Assembly (NCBI GenBank): GCA_022385755.1
Contig: MU278370.1
Location: 71,247 to 135,246, forward strand
Length of the DNA: 64,000 bases
Origin: Trametopsis cervina
Taxonomy: Eukaryota > Basidiomycota > Agaricomycetes > Polyporales > Irpicaceae
Direction: 5' to 3'
A program made the position numbers and the translations under genes. Shown here piece after piece: positions 52,749 through 64,000 of this stretch (its first letter is position 1; the number at the start of each line of letters is the position of its first letter). The notes under the pieces were generated by a model that worked only from the letters and a program-made list of their open reading frames with translations, was not told the DNA's origin and searched no databases.

Positions 52749-54118
52749 TTATGCAGCTTCAGGTACAGGGGCAGCTGCTCTTTTCGCTTGCTTCTTTTTC
52801 TTTTTTACGCCACCAGAGGCTGCTGGGTGGCTCGTTGCCGACGATTCATCTTCGTTCCGCGGTCGTTTCTTGCCATTAACCCCGACTGCAGGATCATCGC
52901 CATTGCCACCAGACGGCGTGGCAATAGGAATTGCTGCTTTCTGTGACTCATCGGCCGATACCACTTGCGTTTCAGGTTCAGGTTCAGTTTGTTCGTTCGG
53001 GGCGGGCTTTGCGCTTCCGGTCGGTATGACTATTTTCGGCTCTGATAGAACAGCACGATATGTTTTGCGTGTTTCTGCAACATATATCAGTAAACGTGAC
53101 TCGACGCAACGAAATGATTAGGAACGTACGAGCCCGACGAACTAGAGACTGTGGAGTCTTCGTGCATGCATCATGAGCCTCGTTCTGCCCCAAATCCAAC
53201 ATAGTAATGCTGTTGCACTTGTTAAGACTCGCCGCTGCACAAAAGGACAAAAAAGCACGAACAGATTTCCAACGTCTCGAGGTGCCCTCAGATCTGCAAC
53301 ATTCCTTCCGGCACTGGTTACGACAATGCCTTTCCCCTTCGTCACCCGTACGACCTCTCGTGCAGCCGCCCACCAGTTCCTCTTAGCACTGGTCCCGCCT
53401 TCGGTCCCGCTAACCGCGGGATCCGGATCGCCGCCGAGAGCACCAGTATACGGGATTTCGAATACTGCGCCGTTCTTGATGGCCGTGCGGACCATCGTAT
53501 GTTTGAGATTGAACGGGAGCCGAGGGAGAGTCAGAGGCAGCGAGATTATGTGGGCGGTCATGTTCGATGGTCCTGAATAGGAAAGGCATGCTTGCGAAAA
53601 GGTCGTCGCTGTTGTCGGAATAAGCGCAATGATATCATAGGGCGCGAGAATGGGGAGATTTCCGCTCGTCTAGTACGAGTTTAGTACATGGATAAGGGTA
53701 TCCGACCAAGGACTTACTAGGCCGCAGCCTTTTTCGCTTTCTTCGTCAAGGACAATGGTAAGTCTCTTTAGAAGAGTAAGAGTTGGCCGTTTTCGAAGGT
53801 GGGGAAGTAATGGTACGAGAGTATTAACATGTGTCTTGGGGTCTATTTTCTTCTGTATTGTCTGGTTTAGAGCGAGTATTGTATATCCTACTGCCCTGGT
53901 TTGTTCAGTCGAATTGCGGTTACGCGAGGAGCTTTCCACATACAATGTTCCAGCACGTCTATCCTTGACTCTATGCTAGCGATCTCAGCTGGTGTAAAAC
54001 TCGGTGTTGGCGCATTCGTGCTTTGTGCTTGTTGGGGCTGCTTTCCCTTGCCTTTCTTCGCTTGTGGTGACAGAGCCGTGCTCAGCGCAGGAACGTATAC
54101 ATTCAAGTCGATATACAT
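52749..54118 (-). CDS. RPP1: RNase P/MRP subunit RPP1 (p30 homologue)
   Basis: Minus-strand multi-exon gene starting MYIDLNVYVPALSTALSP. The RNase P p30 landmarks follow: YTILALNQTIQ, then LTIVLDEE after KRLT, then ISLPLTLPRLPFNLKHTMVR with the very typical AIKNGAVFEIPYTGALGG, NWWAAAREVVRVTKGKGIVV and DLRAPRDVGNL. Near the end is KTYRAVLSEPKIVIP. The C-terminus is a basic disordered tail (KKRPRNEDESS, KKKKKQAKRAA). The protein is a subunit of RNase P and MRP, which process tRNA and rRNA precursors in the nucleus. It adds an Ala/Ser/Gln-rich insert near residue 20-45 to the usual p30 fold. Head to head with NDC1. Confidence 0.93.
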
Positions 54119-54448
54119 TTTATTCTCGATTTTTCAGTTGTAGGTATCGGGTAGGGCGCAAATTGGTCGAAGCTATGACCGGTGATACGAGTCAACAATG
54201 AGATATTTGAAGGTGATGCGAATCGACGAGCATACCTGCCACTGCACTAGAGCTTGCAATCACAGAGTGTCGTCAGATAGCCTCTATATCCAAGATACAC
54301 ACATAGGTGAAAGGTAGAAGGTCAGTGTCAAGGTTGTTCGGATCCTCATTATAAGGATACTCTTATTCTCTCCATCACGTGATTGACGCGCCTTCATGCA
54401 GCACGCGTCGGACGTTGTTCTACTCCTCCAGCTTACCCTGCGCCCACC
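54119..54448. promoter_or_regulatory. Bidirectional RPP1-NDC1 promoter region
   Basis: 330 bp separate the two divergent start codons, so the regulatory sequence must be shared or interleaved. No clear TATA box; a TTATAAGG-like stretch lies about 100 nt before NDC1. Confidence 0.5.
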
Positions 54449-56950
54449 ATGTCTACTCCTCTCAGGCAGTCGACCGCAGTCCGTGCGCTGCCGTCGACGC
54501 TTGCCTCCCGAGCTGCGCCCACTGTACCTCCACCTTCGCAAACATACGAGCCATTCGTCAAGTCCGTTCTGCGCCACCGCCTGCTCTTTCGCATTTTCGT
54601 ATTTTCTGCGGTGTTCAGCTGGAGTCTCGTAGTTGTGGAGACAAGCCTGAGGCAGGGAGTGTATGGATCCTTGGGATTGATTGGCTTGCTGCTCAATCCT
54701 ATTATGCCTCGAACTTTGACACTGGCGTTCGTCACTTGGCTTGCTACTGCAGTTCCAGTGGTGATCATGCGGAAGATATGCTTGACCGGTGCGTCTTCCT
54801 TCCTCTCAGATTGTGTGCTTTGGAATAATGATCAAGTTTCTGGCAGCTACTCCCACTGTTGCCACGTCGCCCTCCGGACTCTTTCACTCAGCATTGAGCA
54901 AACGCAACACGATCCGTTCGTTCTTGGTCTACCTGGCGTCCTCGATGTCCTTCACGTTTGTTTATGTCATGACGGCTTATACTTATGAATCAAGTAATGG
55001 AAACGACCCTCGCCTATCACTCTTCGTGAAATCCAAGTGCGTATCATGTCCACTTCTACTAATGCAAGGTTAACACCCTGTCGCCGTTAGGAAACACCCA
55101 TATTACCTCAACGGCAGATTCATATTCCTCATAACATCTCAATTATTTATTGCAGCGCTGGTCACTTTCCAAAGCATTCAACTAGACCGTCTGGTCGTGC
55201 GATGGACCGGTGCTCTCTCCGTGGTGAGCACTACGCGTTGATATTTATGCAAACCAGGCTGAAAAAAATATGCAATACAGAACAGGGAAAAGGAAGCACC
55301 TTCCTTTATGCTTGCGCGTATTGTGACCGTTCTTCTCCGTTCCGTACTTCTCGCTGGCATAGGTATTGTCGGTCACGCGGTGCTATTTGGGGTTTCAAGA
55401 GCAATAGCATTACCCGTTCTCTTCAAGCTACCCTTCCTGCACCGCTTTCTTCGTCCATTTACCGCGCATTTTTTGCGTGGGTCATGGTCTCTGACCCTTT
55501 TGGCTCGCCACTACGGGTTGATCGCGCGGGCATGGATCCTCGCCTTCATTACAGTCTCGAATTGGGATTTCACAGAGAGTGTCTTTGAGACCACAGTTGC
55601 TGAGGTATGTGGCCACGTTAAACAGACTTCACCACCTTCTTAGTATTTCATAGCCTGTGAATGTCGTTCATTCAACCGCCGATCCCTGGCTCACCGTTGT
55701 ATCCGGCATAAAATCAGAAGATCTGTACTTCAGGCATTTTGCATACGCAGAACTGCAGCAACTCGCTAGCGAGGACTCCTCTGCTGGCGTTGCACGAAGG
55801 ACTGCGCTTTTCACTGACCAGAAATACAATCCCAGCATGTGGTCGTCTCTTGTCCGAGACGCTCTCTTGACACTGGGTCAAGACTATCAATTGTTCTTAA
55901 GAAGGGGTGCACCTCCCGCTCCAGGTATGCTGTCATTGATCTTATCCAGTGGAAAATGACTGCTGACTGTCATCTCTGCCGCGACCAGCGGAAGCGCCTG
56001 CAGTTGCCCCTCCAAAGAAAATGGATGCACCAACACAGGTGCCCAAAACGCCGCTAGTGCGCACACAAGTCTTAAAACCAAGCCACTCATCGCCGCTGCG
56101 TTCCGCGCTGGACACGGTAGCATCCGACGGCGCCCTCACCACCGCCCTATCGTCTGCCGCGGAGGTCGGCGCGTCACAGATCCCAGACCTCTTCCGCTCC
56201 GTAATGCCCGCGCATCCGCCCTCTGTCATCGCCAAAGCAGAGACCGCTGTCGCCGCGATACAGCAGGGTGAACAACAGCTCCAGACGTTGGTTGCCACCG
56301 TGCCTAGCAAATGGAAGGAACGGGTGCAAGAGGCGGCCGCACGCTATACGCCTGCTGTTGTGCGTGCTGCTGCTGCGGACGCGGTCGAGTGGTGGCGGAC
56401 GGAGCGTATCCACCGCGTCGCCGAAGTGTCGCTGCCCAACCGGAAGTTGGACGGCCTCGCAGTGGACGGTGAGTACTCGTATAATAATTTCGATCGCAAC
56501 CGTCTGACGAACCACCCCACAGCCCTCTGCTCCCTGGTGTGTGCCTCGCTAACAGAAGACTCTTTCGGAGTCGTCCAGCGCGACGTGCCGCGCATCATCG
56601 AAGCCTTGCTGAGCTTCCTGACCGCCATCGAGGAGTATCGCGCTGAGCTGACCGCGCGCTATCCTCCGCCGACACCCGAAGAGGCCGGTGCGCTGAGTGC
56701 AAAGGAGGCGGCAGCGAAGCACGAGCAGATGATGAGCGTGTTCCGCGCGAGCGACGTGCTCAGCGAGGTCGAGGATCGTGAGTGGCTCTTTGCTCTCAAG
56801 TGTCGTGGAGGAAGTTTGCTCACAGTAGTTGTTATAGCGCTGAAAGAGGGGATTGTACGGATAGTAAGGACGTTTGGGGACAAACTCAGTGCATTCAGGT
56901 TCCCGCCACGGACAGCGAAGAAGCTGCAGGGTTTTGTTGATTACAACTAG
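54449..56950 (+). CDS. NDC1: Nucleoporin NDC1 (transmembrane pore component)
   Basis: Multi-exon gene. The ATG at 54449 (context CCCACCATGTC) is preferred to an in-frame ATG at 54383. The N-terminal half has repeated hydrophobic segments (LLFRIFVFSAVFSWSLVVVE, LTLAFVTWLATAVPVVIM, FIFLITSQLFIAALVTF, IVTVLLRSVLLAGIGIVG), about six in all, as in NDC1. A polar domain follows with DLYFRHFAYAELQQLA, typical of the family, then an Ala-rich linker and a helical C-terminal part ending KKLQGFVDYN. NDC1 anchors the nuclear pore complex and, in fungi, helps insert spindle pole bodies in the nuclear envelope. Confidence 0.88.
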
Positions 56951-57235
56951 CTGTGTTTCCCGTGTCATCGTGCACCATGCTCACTGTAATCTATCCATTG
57001 TTTCATACATGCATCGAGGCCGTACAAATTATCAAGGCGGATTTCGTAGTAGCTCACCTCGTTATGACTCAGCTCAGACATAGAATAACCAGAACCAACC
57101 TAGATTGACATCGACAATGACCACAACCAGTACAAACAAATACAAGAACGCCGTACGAACACGTCCGTTTTCACAAAACCGCACGCCCGAATAGAAATGC
57201 TACAGATACTGAAAATAAAAAAGAATAAGAACACC

Positions 57236-59375
57236 TTAGTACCCAACGCCCCAGGACGCGACCGCGAGCAGCGCACACACAACCATCATCTCCACAGGTA
57301 TCGTCGTCCCCGTCCGTGTCGCGCCAGAAGACGTGCGGTTCACATCGCTTCCAGTCCCGTTGGCGTTGGGCGGGGCCGCCGATGCCTGTGGAACACCGCC
57401 AACACCCGTAGCCGTCGCAGCGTATGTGCCAGAAGGCGCAACGTCCGACGTCGCTGTCAAGTTATGTCAGTCAATGACAAGCAGCAAGAGGAGCGAGCGA
57501 ACGAACATACCCGGGAAGTTACCGTCCGCGGCTGCGGCTGCTTTGACGGCCTGTGTAAGGCGGTCGCCGTGGTCTGCGGGGACGGTCGACAGGAGCCCAA
57601 CGCGCGGCGGGTCCTGCGACGGGCGCGTGAGGTTCCCATAGTGAAATGCCACGAGCGCACTATGATGCACGAGCACCAGCATCAGCATAGCGCAGACAAT
57701 GAAGAGCAGTAAGGGAACTCACGATTTCAGAAACGGGTCCCCCAGACTCCAGCTATACAAAAACCCAGCTCCGCCCAGCGCAGGCGGGTCCGTGATCGCG
57801 AGGTTCGCGGCGCACAAATCGACATTGTCGGGCGCGGCCTGCCGCACGAGGTCGCGCGCGTCCACGGGGAAGAGCTGTCCGCCGATCGCGAATGCGAGTG
57901 TGTGCGGCGAGGCGCAGGCGAAGGTATCGCCCCCGAGTGCGCTGGTGATTTGGGAGATGACGTCTTCGGGCCCGCGGATTAGGGAGTTGCCCTGTTGTGT
58001 GTGTTAGTGGGAAGAGAGGGAGGAGGACGAGGGAGAGGAGGGACTGACCGTGTCAATTAGCGAGGAGAGCGTGATCGAGGATGGGGATAAGGTTGACCGC
58101 GCCAGTTTCTTGCCATCAAAGTACACGTCGTCGATCGCTATCTCCCATGCCAGCGGATAGACCTACGAAAAATGTCAATTAACGCGTTCGTTTTTAACAC
58201 AACTCCGTGGCCGTGAAACTGACCTCGTTCGGGGCATCAGGCGGAGGAGGCAGCCCACCCTCCTGCGGCGTGTACGCGCGCACGGGCACCCACGTCAGAC
58301 TCTCAGAACGTATGCCCGCAGGCAACTGCCCGAGAGACAACAAACCGACGTTCCCTCCGACGTCGATAGTGTCGCGCTGAAGCGTGACGGCAAACATCGG
58401 GGCCTCGAGTGCGAGACGCGCGAACGGTGGGCCGTAGGTTGTGAACGAGTCGATCACTTGCGCAGAGGAAAGGAGCGGGGCGGGTTGACGTTTCGTGCTG
58501 TGGGGGTGGGAGACGGGAGAGAGGAAGTCGAATGACGGAAATGAGGCGCGGTGTAGGTTCGCGTCGAGCAAGGGGAGGTGGCGCTTTGATGGTGGGCTTT
58601 TGCTAAGCTGTGTTTGCAGGAGCTGGCGCCACAGGACACTGGAGAAGAAATGTAAAGTCGATGTATACACAGCGTGAGTCTAGCACTGACCTAATGGCGG
58701 GAAACCCAAGTCCGAGAATCCCAGCCGAACCCGTCTCGAGCACCGTCGTGTTCGTATCTGTGATGGCGGCCATGTACTGATCCTTAACAGTCAGACCAGC
58801 TATACCAACCGCGTCCTGTCCGATGGGACCTGACGCGTGCGTTCCGGTCCGTGAGTCGCCATACAGCAGCTGCACGTCCTCTCCGGCGGGCCTGAACGAT
58901 GATTGGTGGTACAGCGGCACGGTAGTCGAACACTCTCCTGTACACGCGTCCGAGACAACCCAAAGATCCGCTGAGCCAGTATCTGCGGGCAAAGTTTACA
59001 ATCACCATCGTGCGGGCGCTCCAAGAGGGTGAAGCACTCACCGAGCACGAGCGTCGTTTCATTGTCGCCGATCTTCACAAGGACATTGTATGTGCTGAAC
59101 ATCCACGGTGAGATGAACAGCGCGGCGGATTAGAGAAACGACACGCACACGTCCAGGTAGTCTCCGACGCCGCTCGCCGCCGTCGCGCCATCCCTCTTGA
59201 CCGCTTGACCACTGCGTACTGTCTGTGTCTGAGCATGCTGCACCGCTTGAGCACTCTGTACCGTCCTTTCTGTCCTGACCAAGGGCAGGTGTATCGCTGC
59301 GTTCGTTGGACGCACGTATTCGAGCGAGAGCGAGACGAAGACGAAGACAGAGAACTGCTGTATGTGCACGATCAT
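57236..59375 (-). CDS. Pepsin-like aspartic protease with GPI-type C-terminus
   Basis: Minus-strand gene starting at 59375 with a hydrophobic signal (VFVFVSLSLEYV) and a short Gln/Thr-rich propeptide, then YNVLVKIGDNETTLVLG. The first active site is DTGSADLWVVSDAC (split by an intron after LG). The flap region has LLYGDSRTGTHASG. ETGSAGILGLGFP follows, and the second active site is LIDTGNSLIRGP. A Ser/Thr/Gly-rich stretch and a hydrophobic end (MMVVCALLAVASWGVGY) suggest a GPI anchor, as in yapsins. An insertion of about 45 residues (about 58470-58620) precedes the second half. Likely a cell-surface protease. Convergent with NDC1. Confidence 0.9.
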
Positions 59376-59743
59376 GACCAGTGTCGCGAGATTAGAGTAT
59401 TACCAGGTGATAATTATATGGTCGCATAAATAACAGTGAAAGAGAGAGAGAGAGGAGAGGTATAACGGAAAGCGATGCTGGTTCAATGCCAAGATCGTAG
59501 CGGCAGGAGATGCCGAACTGTGCAAATCAGGAAGCGCTCACCCTGCCGACGTCGTTCGGGGCGGCCATGTTTGTGACGAGATGTGAGTGCAGACAACGCA
59601 CCCATTCAGATACTAACGTACAAATACATTACATAGGACCGCCCTATTTGTAGACTGGACAAAGGGATGCGCATGTATACACCAAAGACCAGGAAGGTCA
59701 ATCTCGAAGTGTTTGTTCGTCTCTGCTTTTAGATGGCCCATCC
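59376..59743 (-). other. Intergenic region with GA microsatellite
   Basis: About 370 bp between the protease start and the methyltransferase-like gene's stop. Contains a GA run (about 59440-59459). Confidence 0.4.
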
Positions 59744-60502
59744 TCAAAGCACGCCAGGGATAAACCAATACCTTACGCGCGCCGCGTACACCTCCCACTC
59801 CTTCCCAAACGTCTTTCTTAGCTGCGCATCCTCAGCCTCACACCGTCTAATACCGACCGCAAGCCACCATACCCACCACGCTGCGCCTCCAATTGCACGC
59901 ACCGCAATTCCCTTCCTTCCCCTACCCAGGACACCGCACTCGGCGACCCAGCTCCCGGGTGTGAGGTTCACGAGCGCAAGGCCAGCGATCATGGAAAGAG
60001 AGCCAGAATACGCTGGGTGGCGCACGTACGCGTACGCGCGGCGCGTGACGAGCGTATGTTCAGGGAGGATGGTGAGGTCGAACGTGAAGAGCGAACCGAG
60101 CGCACGGAAGCATGACAGTCGCAGCGCCGCCCCAAGTACGACGAGCACAGTGCCCAGCACGGTCGTGCTCGTTGCGAAGACGGGCACGTCGGAGGCGTTG
60201 ATGGTGGCAGTGGAGAGGGCCCAACGCGAGAGCGGTGCGTAGGCGATTAAGGAAAGCTCGGCCAGCGCACAGAGCCACATAAGCGGCTGCTGAATCTACT
60301 TGGATCCCCCGTGAGCGTTGAGTGGGGGAGGGGCAATATTCTGTGTAGTGCGCACCTTCATGACCGTCGGCGCGATACGGATGTACCATGGATGGGCGCC
60401 GTCAAATCGCGCGGAGGGGGGCGTCGCGTTGGGCGGCGTGCTCGCGAGCTGGTACGCGACACTCTGCACAACGACAAGCAGTGCTCTGGAGTAGGCTGCC
60501 AT
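59744..60502 (-). CDS. Isoprenylcysteine carboxyl methyltransferase-like membrane enzyme
   Basis: Two exons joined at MK/IQQPLMW by an intron of about 60 bp ending TAG (near 60297-60355), about 230 residues. Several hydrophobic segments are visible (LLVVVQSVAYQLA, LCALAELSLIAYAPLS, TVLGTVLVVLGAALRL). The C-terminal signature RRAYAYVRHPAYSGSLSM, then AEDAQLRKTFGKEWEVYAAR and YWFIPGVL, is that of ICMT/phospholipid methyltransferase-type enzymes that use S-adenosylmethionine in the ER membrane. It may methylate prenylated Cys (Ste14-type), but basidiomycetes have several divergent copies of this family, so the substrate is uncertain. Confidence 0.85.
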
Positions 60503-62565
60503 GGTTATCGCCCGACGTTGTTCAAAAGCAAACCTCGGTTGGGGCGTGTTATGTGCAGGTGAGCGGGTAAAGGCGCCACGAGCATCCTCCGTACTTTTGG
60601 CAGGCTCTTCCCCTGTACTCAATATATATCCGTCACTGTGCAGATCGAGCGGCGAGGCCGGAGATGGCCAGAGGCTCGTCGGCAGCTTGTCAATGTGAGC
60701 GAGGAAACCAGGCGCTCGCATTGCTCTGGCCTCTATAGCATATTTCCAGCCCTTCTCACAGTCGGGCGGAAGAAAGCTTTCGCCATGAGGTGGGATGGTG
60801 GGATCATACAGGAAGTCCTACGACCAGATTATCAGTCTCGACGGTTCCCATGGACCCAGTATTATCCAAAATCCCCGGCGAGTTTGTGGGCTCGAGACGC
60901 GCCGACTAGCAGCTCGCGAACAACCTGCCAACGCGTTGACATTGTCCGCTACGATAAGTATGTCGGGCCTTCGCAAGGATGATCGCTTGCCCTTATTCGC
61001 ACAGCGGATCCACGGTAAGCGCCTTCTGCAGCGACGTTCCCACCGTGCTGTGTCCCTCCAACCTTACAACGCACCAACGTGACCGCGCGCGCGGACACCG
61101 TTCGCTTCTCACGTGGACCTCTCGTGTGAGAATGTACGTCCGTGGGTTCACGGGACCCGAGCCCTTTTGGTGTCAAGACGAAAGTGGGCTATGAACTCTC
61201 CCGCACGGGCTTCCCAAGCCTAAGCTGGGGAAGCGTCGAAAACGAGGGTGCGTCAAATGCTGCCGAAGACCCACCGTAGACTGAGGTACGTCGGTTTAGC
61301 TTTATTTTAGAGAGTCCGTATTGAGTCTCTTTCAAAGTTGACTACCCGAATACCAACAGTGGTACACGGCCTTGCGCACAGAGCAACTGGCAGGTCATGA
61401 TATATCACGCGCTAGCCGTCTGTGCCCACGCCTGCCACTTTGCAACACACTCACAATCAGGAGCCTAACGCCACCCCGTTGCTTCTGACGACAATGGGCC
61501 GTCCCGTGCCTCCGGCCATAACGGTGTGATCATCTCTGCAGCGGCGTCGTACGTTGCCCGCGCTGCTTGCGAGGTGTACGGTGTTGTATCGTGCGATGCG
61601 AGCTATGGTACTCAAGCTCGCGCGCATGCCGGCATCCACAGTGTTGGTCTCTGTCGTCGATCAAGCGGCTGCGATGCCTTACACGCCTAGTCTCCACATG
61701 CATCCTCCGTTACCCATACCGTATGCCCCACAACTCCCAAAATATACCACGTTCGCGACCCTGAGGCAGAACATCCCCTTCTACACTTCTCAACACTTAC
61801 ACTATAGCAGGTTCCTTGCTTAGCTCATGACTACTGGACTTGTTACAATGCACTGCAGCATTGTCTCCGTTGTTGACTTGAGAGATACGTCCACATAGTA
61901 TCGGAGTTTGTTGACATAAGCAAATTTATATATTATTGTACATGAGATACCGCGTCTCTTTCCAATGTTATGCGACGCATGTGTATAATGATAATGGTGG
62001 CAGAATGAATACATCCCTTCCTCTACAAACACCAGCACTGCTTGTACAGCTATGCGAATACTGCGGGTGAAGGACCCCGGACCACTCCCGCGCGCTTGTC
62101 GATACTGCAATCCTTTCAGTCCTTCATTCACACTTCATACACCGTGACCAGCAGCAGATGATACCGCCTTTCTCACCCTCGGAAGGAGAGAATCATTACT
62201 CTCAGACATTCCTAGACGTTCTTTCCCAACAGCCCTTGCTCTCTTGCATCGCCATCTCACGTAGCCAAGTCAGACTTTTCGGGGCTGCAGTCTAACAACA
62301 CTCGAGGTCTTGCATAGCTGTACGTACGATTTTTTTGGACGCAACAAACTCAGCCGTTACGGCGCGAGATACCGAATTCACGACTGGATGTATTGTTCCC
62401 GTGGTTCCATAAGTGGAACTCCTGCCCTGACTTCGAAACCTCGTAGAAAGACGCTCGACGTGGCGGTAGAGCACGATGTGACTCATGGAACAGAGAGGCG
62501 GTCAAATGTGGCGTACATGCACCGTGGTGTAAACTCTCAGACTTCCACTTCTCAAGCATCTCAGA
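60503..62565. other. 2-kb intergenic region
   Basis: No supported gene: frames are short and without domain-like pattern. It holds the ICMT-like promoter at the left, a small CTTCCC/GGGGAAG inverted repeat near 61210-61233, and at the right the K3 5' flank with K-flank motif copy 4. Confidence 0.5.
62068..62098 (+). promoter_or_regulatory. GC-rich K-flank motif, copy 4 (reverse orientation)
   Basis: GAAGGACCCCGGACCACTCC then CGCGCGCTTG on the plus strand. It is inverted relative to copies 1-3 but has the same orientation with respect to its K gene (K3 is on the plus strand), about 470 bp upstream of the K3 start. The following CTGCAATCCTTTCAG also matches the flank of copy 1. Confidence 0.65.
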
Positions 62566-64000
62566 ATGTCGCCTGTACTCGCTGTGGTAAAGACGTACCC
62601 GGATCGAGTGTTCACGGACTCTCTTCCTCCTCCACGTCCATGGACGACCGTGTCAACTCAAATAGCTCCTACTTCAGTGGCGACGTCTATGGAGTGGGAA
62701 AGATATGGTACTCACAGCGGATACCTAAGGTTTTCTAGAATAGTGCGAGGTTTCCAGACTGCGCTGCGCTCCGTTCACAAACGCAAGATCTCTTGGCCAG
62801 CAGACGAGTCCTATTTGGCCTCGTGAGTGTTATGTTTTGTGTTAGGCACTTGGCCTCAAGAAAGGCTGTAGCCTTGAACCTGGAGAATATCTGCATGGCG
62901 TGATGCAGCCGGTGGTCGCCTTGTTCAACGAACTACGCGCAACGGACATCACTCAGACGCCGGTAGAGTGCGTCAACATCGACCTAGGAAGCTGTGAGTC
63001 CCCTGCTACCATGGTCACAATACCAAAACTCAGTAAAAGCCACTAGCTCTTCATGCGGTCACATTCGTTGCACCCAACGTACCAAAGTGGACACGCACCC
63101 CAATCATCGTGGCGCTGGTATGTACATCCATCGCACTCGGCGACTCATGCTGATATCGCTGTCAGCCGGATGCTTTGTCTGACGGCCATGGGAGTCCAAC
63201 TGCTCCAGCATTGTTTGCCGTATCTAGCGCAATGAAGTACGACCCGACCGTGTTTTCCGTCATTGTGACCAATTTCAAAGACATATATGTGTTCCTACCA
63301 TCGAACTCCCCACCCGAACAGTCGCTTTTTGGACGTATACAAACGTCTCAGCCAGGACTAGCTATCCGTGCGCTCGCGGCGGCATGTACTTGGAGCGCCA
63401 CTCGTCGATTTCCCTTTATTGCTCGCCCTCCACCTGACATCGAGGTCGATGAGGACTTTATTCTGCCTTATGGACCACCAATAGACCCAAACAAGCCACT
63501 GACGCCGGACGAAGAGGTGTTCGCCACGCACCACCGTCACTCAGACTTCGACTTTGCGACGCTCGTCAGAGATCGTGCCAGGGCGCTGCAGTTCTTTCGG
63601 TGGCATGCACACATTCGGCAACATTATTCCAAAGTTGTTGCACACCCCGAAGACGTGATTGCTGCGGTGAGTCATGACGTTATCGCCACTCCCGGTGATC
63701 CTCGACCTCTCTACCCTTTCGACCACTCTGAACTGCCGGACGAAACTGTTGCGCATATCGAAGCTATGCGGCGAGTCTCGCCTTTTGCTGCTGCTGGTGT
63801 TGAGGATGCCTTCACGAGGAGCAAGTCGTTCACGCTCAAGGTGCAAACTGTTATCGCGGAGGGTTCACCGCGCGGGATCTGCACCGTATACCGGTGTCAA
63901 CTGACCTCTATCGACGGTCATGACATGCCGAACCCGATCACTGTTTGCTTGAAACTATTCGATGACCGGTTCCAGCCCGTATGCGACCCGGCTGACCTCG
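62566..64000 (+). CDS. K3: K-family protein, 3' end outside window
   Basis: Exons 62566-62822, 62872-62993, 63047-63117 and 63166 to the edge, all with GT-AG introns. The start is MSPVLAVVKTYPDRVF. The body follows K1 closely: PWTTVSTQIAPTSVAT, SWPADESYLAS, GVMQPVVALFNELR, SAMKYDPTVFSVIVTNFKD, SLFGRIQTSQPGLAIR, HHRHSDFDFATLVRD, and the beginning of the kinase-like half (SFTLKVQTVIAEGSPRGIC, TVCLKLFDDRF). No stops or frameshifts in the visible part. The catalytic loop lies outside the window, so activity cannot be judged. Confidence 0.8.

Noticed and set aside
54383..54448. Earlier in-frame ATG for NDC1
   Set aside because: The ATG at 54449 has a much better context (CCCACCATGTC) and the added 22 residues look like leader sequence.
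59440..59585. Extra 5' exon for the aspartic protease (ATG near 59565)
   Set aside because: The ATG at 59375 already gives a hydrophobic signal sequence in frame with the mature enzyme.

Overview
The window is nuclear DNA of a filamentous basidiomycete, most likely a wood-associated Agaricomycete. The grounds are gene-dense DNA on both strands, many short introns (about 49-60 bp) with CTAAC/CTGAC-like branch sites, and typical gene content: a secreted GMC oxidoreductase, a fungal lactonohydrolase, tandem aldo/keto reductases, a Zn2Cys6 regulator, a yapsin-like protease and lineage-specific duplicated families. I could not identify the species. No rRNA, tRNA, CRISPR or prokaryotic feature was found. 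Exon borders were worked out by eye from GT-AG (or GC-AG) signals, reading frame and comparison between paralogues.

Left third (1-29.7 kb), mainly single-copy genes: a partial Ser/Lys-rich protein (-), a PEBP protein (+), two tandem aldo/keto reductases (+) separated by a putative non-autonomous DNA transposon, a basic nuclear-type hypothetical (+), a secreted SMP-30-like lactonase (-), a small RS-rich protein (-), a Dnf1/2-type P4-ATPase flippase (-), a cytosolic GH13 alpha-glucosidase (-), a Cys-based protein phosphatase (+) and a GMC oxidoreductase (-).

Middle (29.5-52 kb), the fast-evolving part. First comes a head-to-tail array of five paralogous genes (copies A-E, all -) of a family I do not recognise. 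Each has three exons, a conserved globular core and a very acidic tail encoded by simple repeats that differs in length in every copy. Copies A and B lie in a segmental duplication that also carried the 5' end of the neighbouring GMC gene, leaving a GMC pseudogene between them. After a Zn2Cys6 transcription factor (-) comes a second duplicated block. It holds large proteins with a kinase-like C-terminal half (K1, K2 and relic K4; K3 lies at the right edge on the other strand), a decayed copy of a mitochondrial carrier whose intact parent lies at 50.5-52.0 kb, and a putative tail-anchored membrane protein. A GC-rich motif of about 35 bp recurs in the 5' flanks of this block.

Right part (52.7-62 kb), housekeeping: RNase P/MRP subunit RPP1 (-) and nucleoporin NDC1 (+) share a divergent promoter of about 330 bp; then a GPI-type aspartic protease (-) and an isoprenylcysteine-methyltransferase-like membrane enzyme (-). 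K3 (+) runs off the end of the window.

The best candidates for undescribed biology are the five-copy acidic-tail family and the K family with its shared upstream motif. Other points of interest are very small exons (11, 13 and 18 nt) in three unrelated genes and two GC-AG introns.
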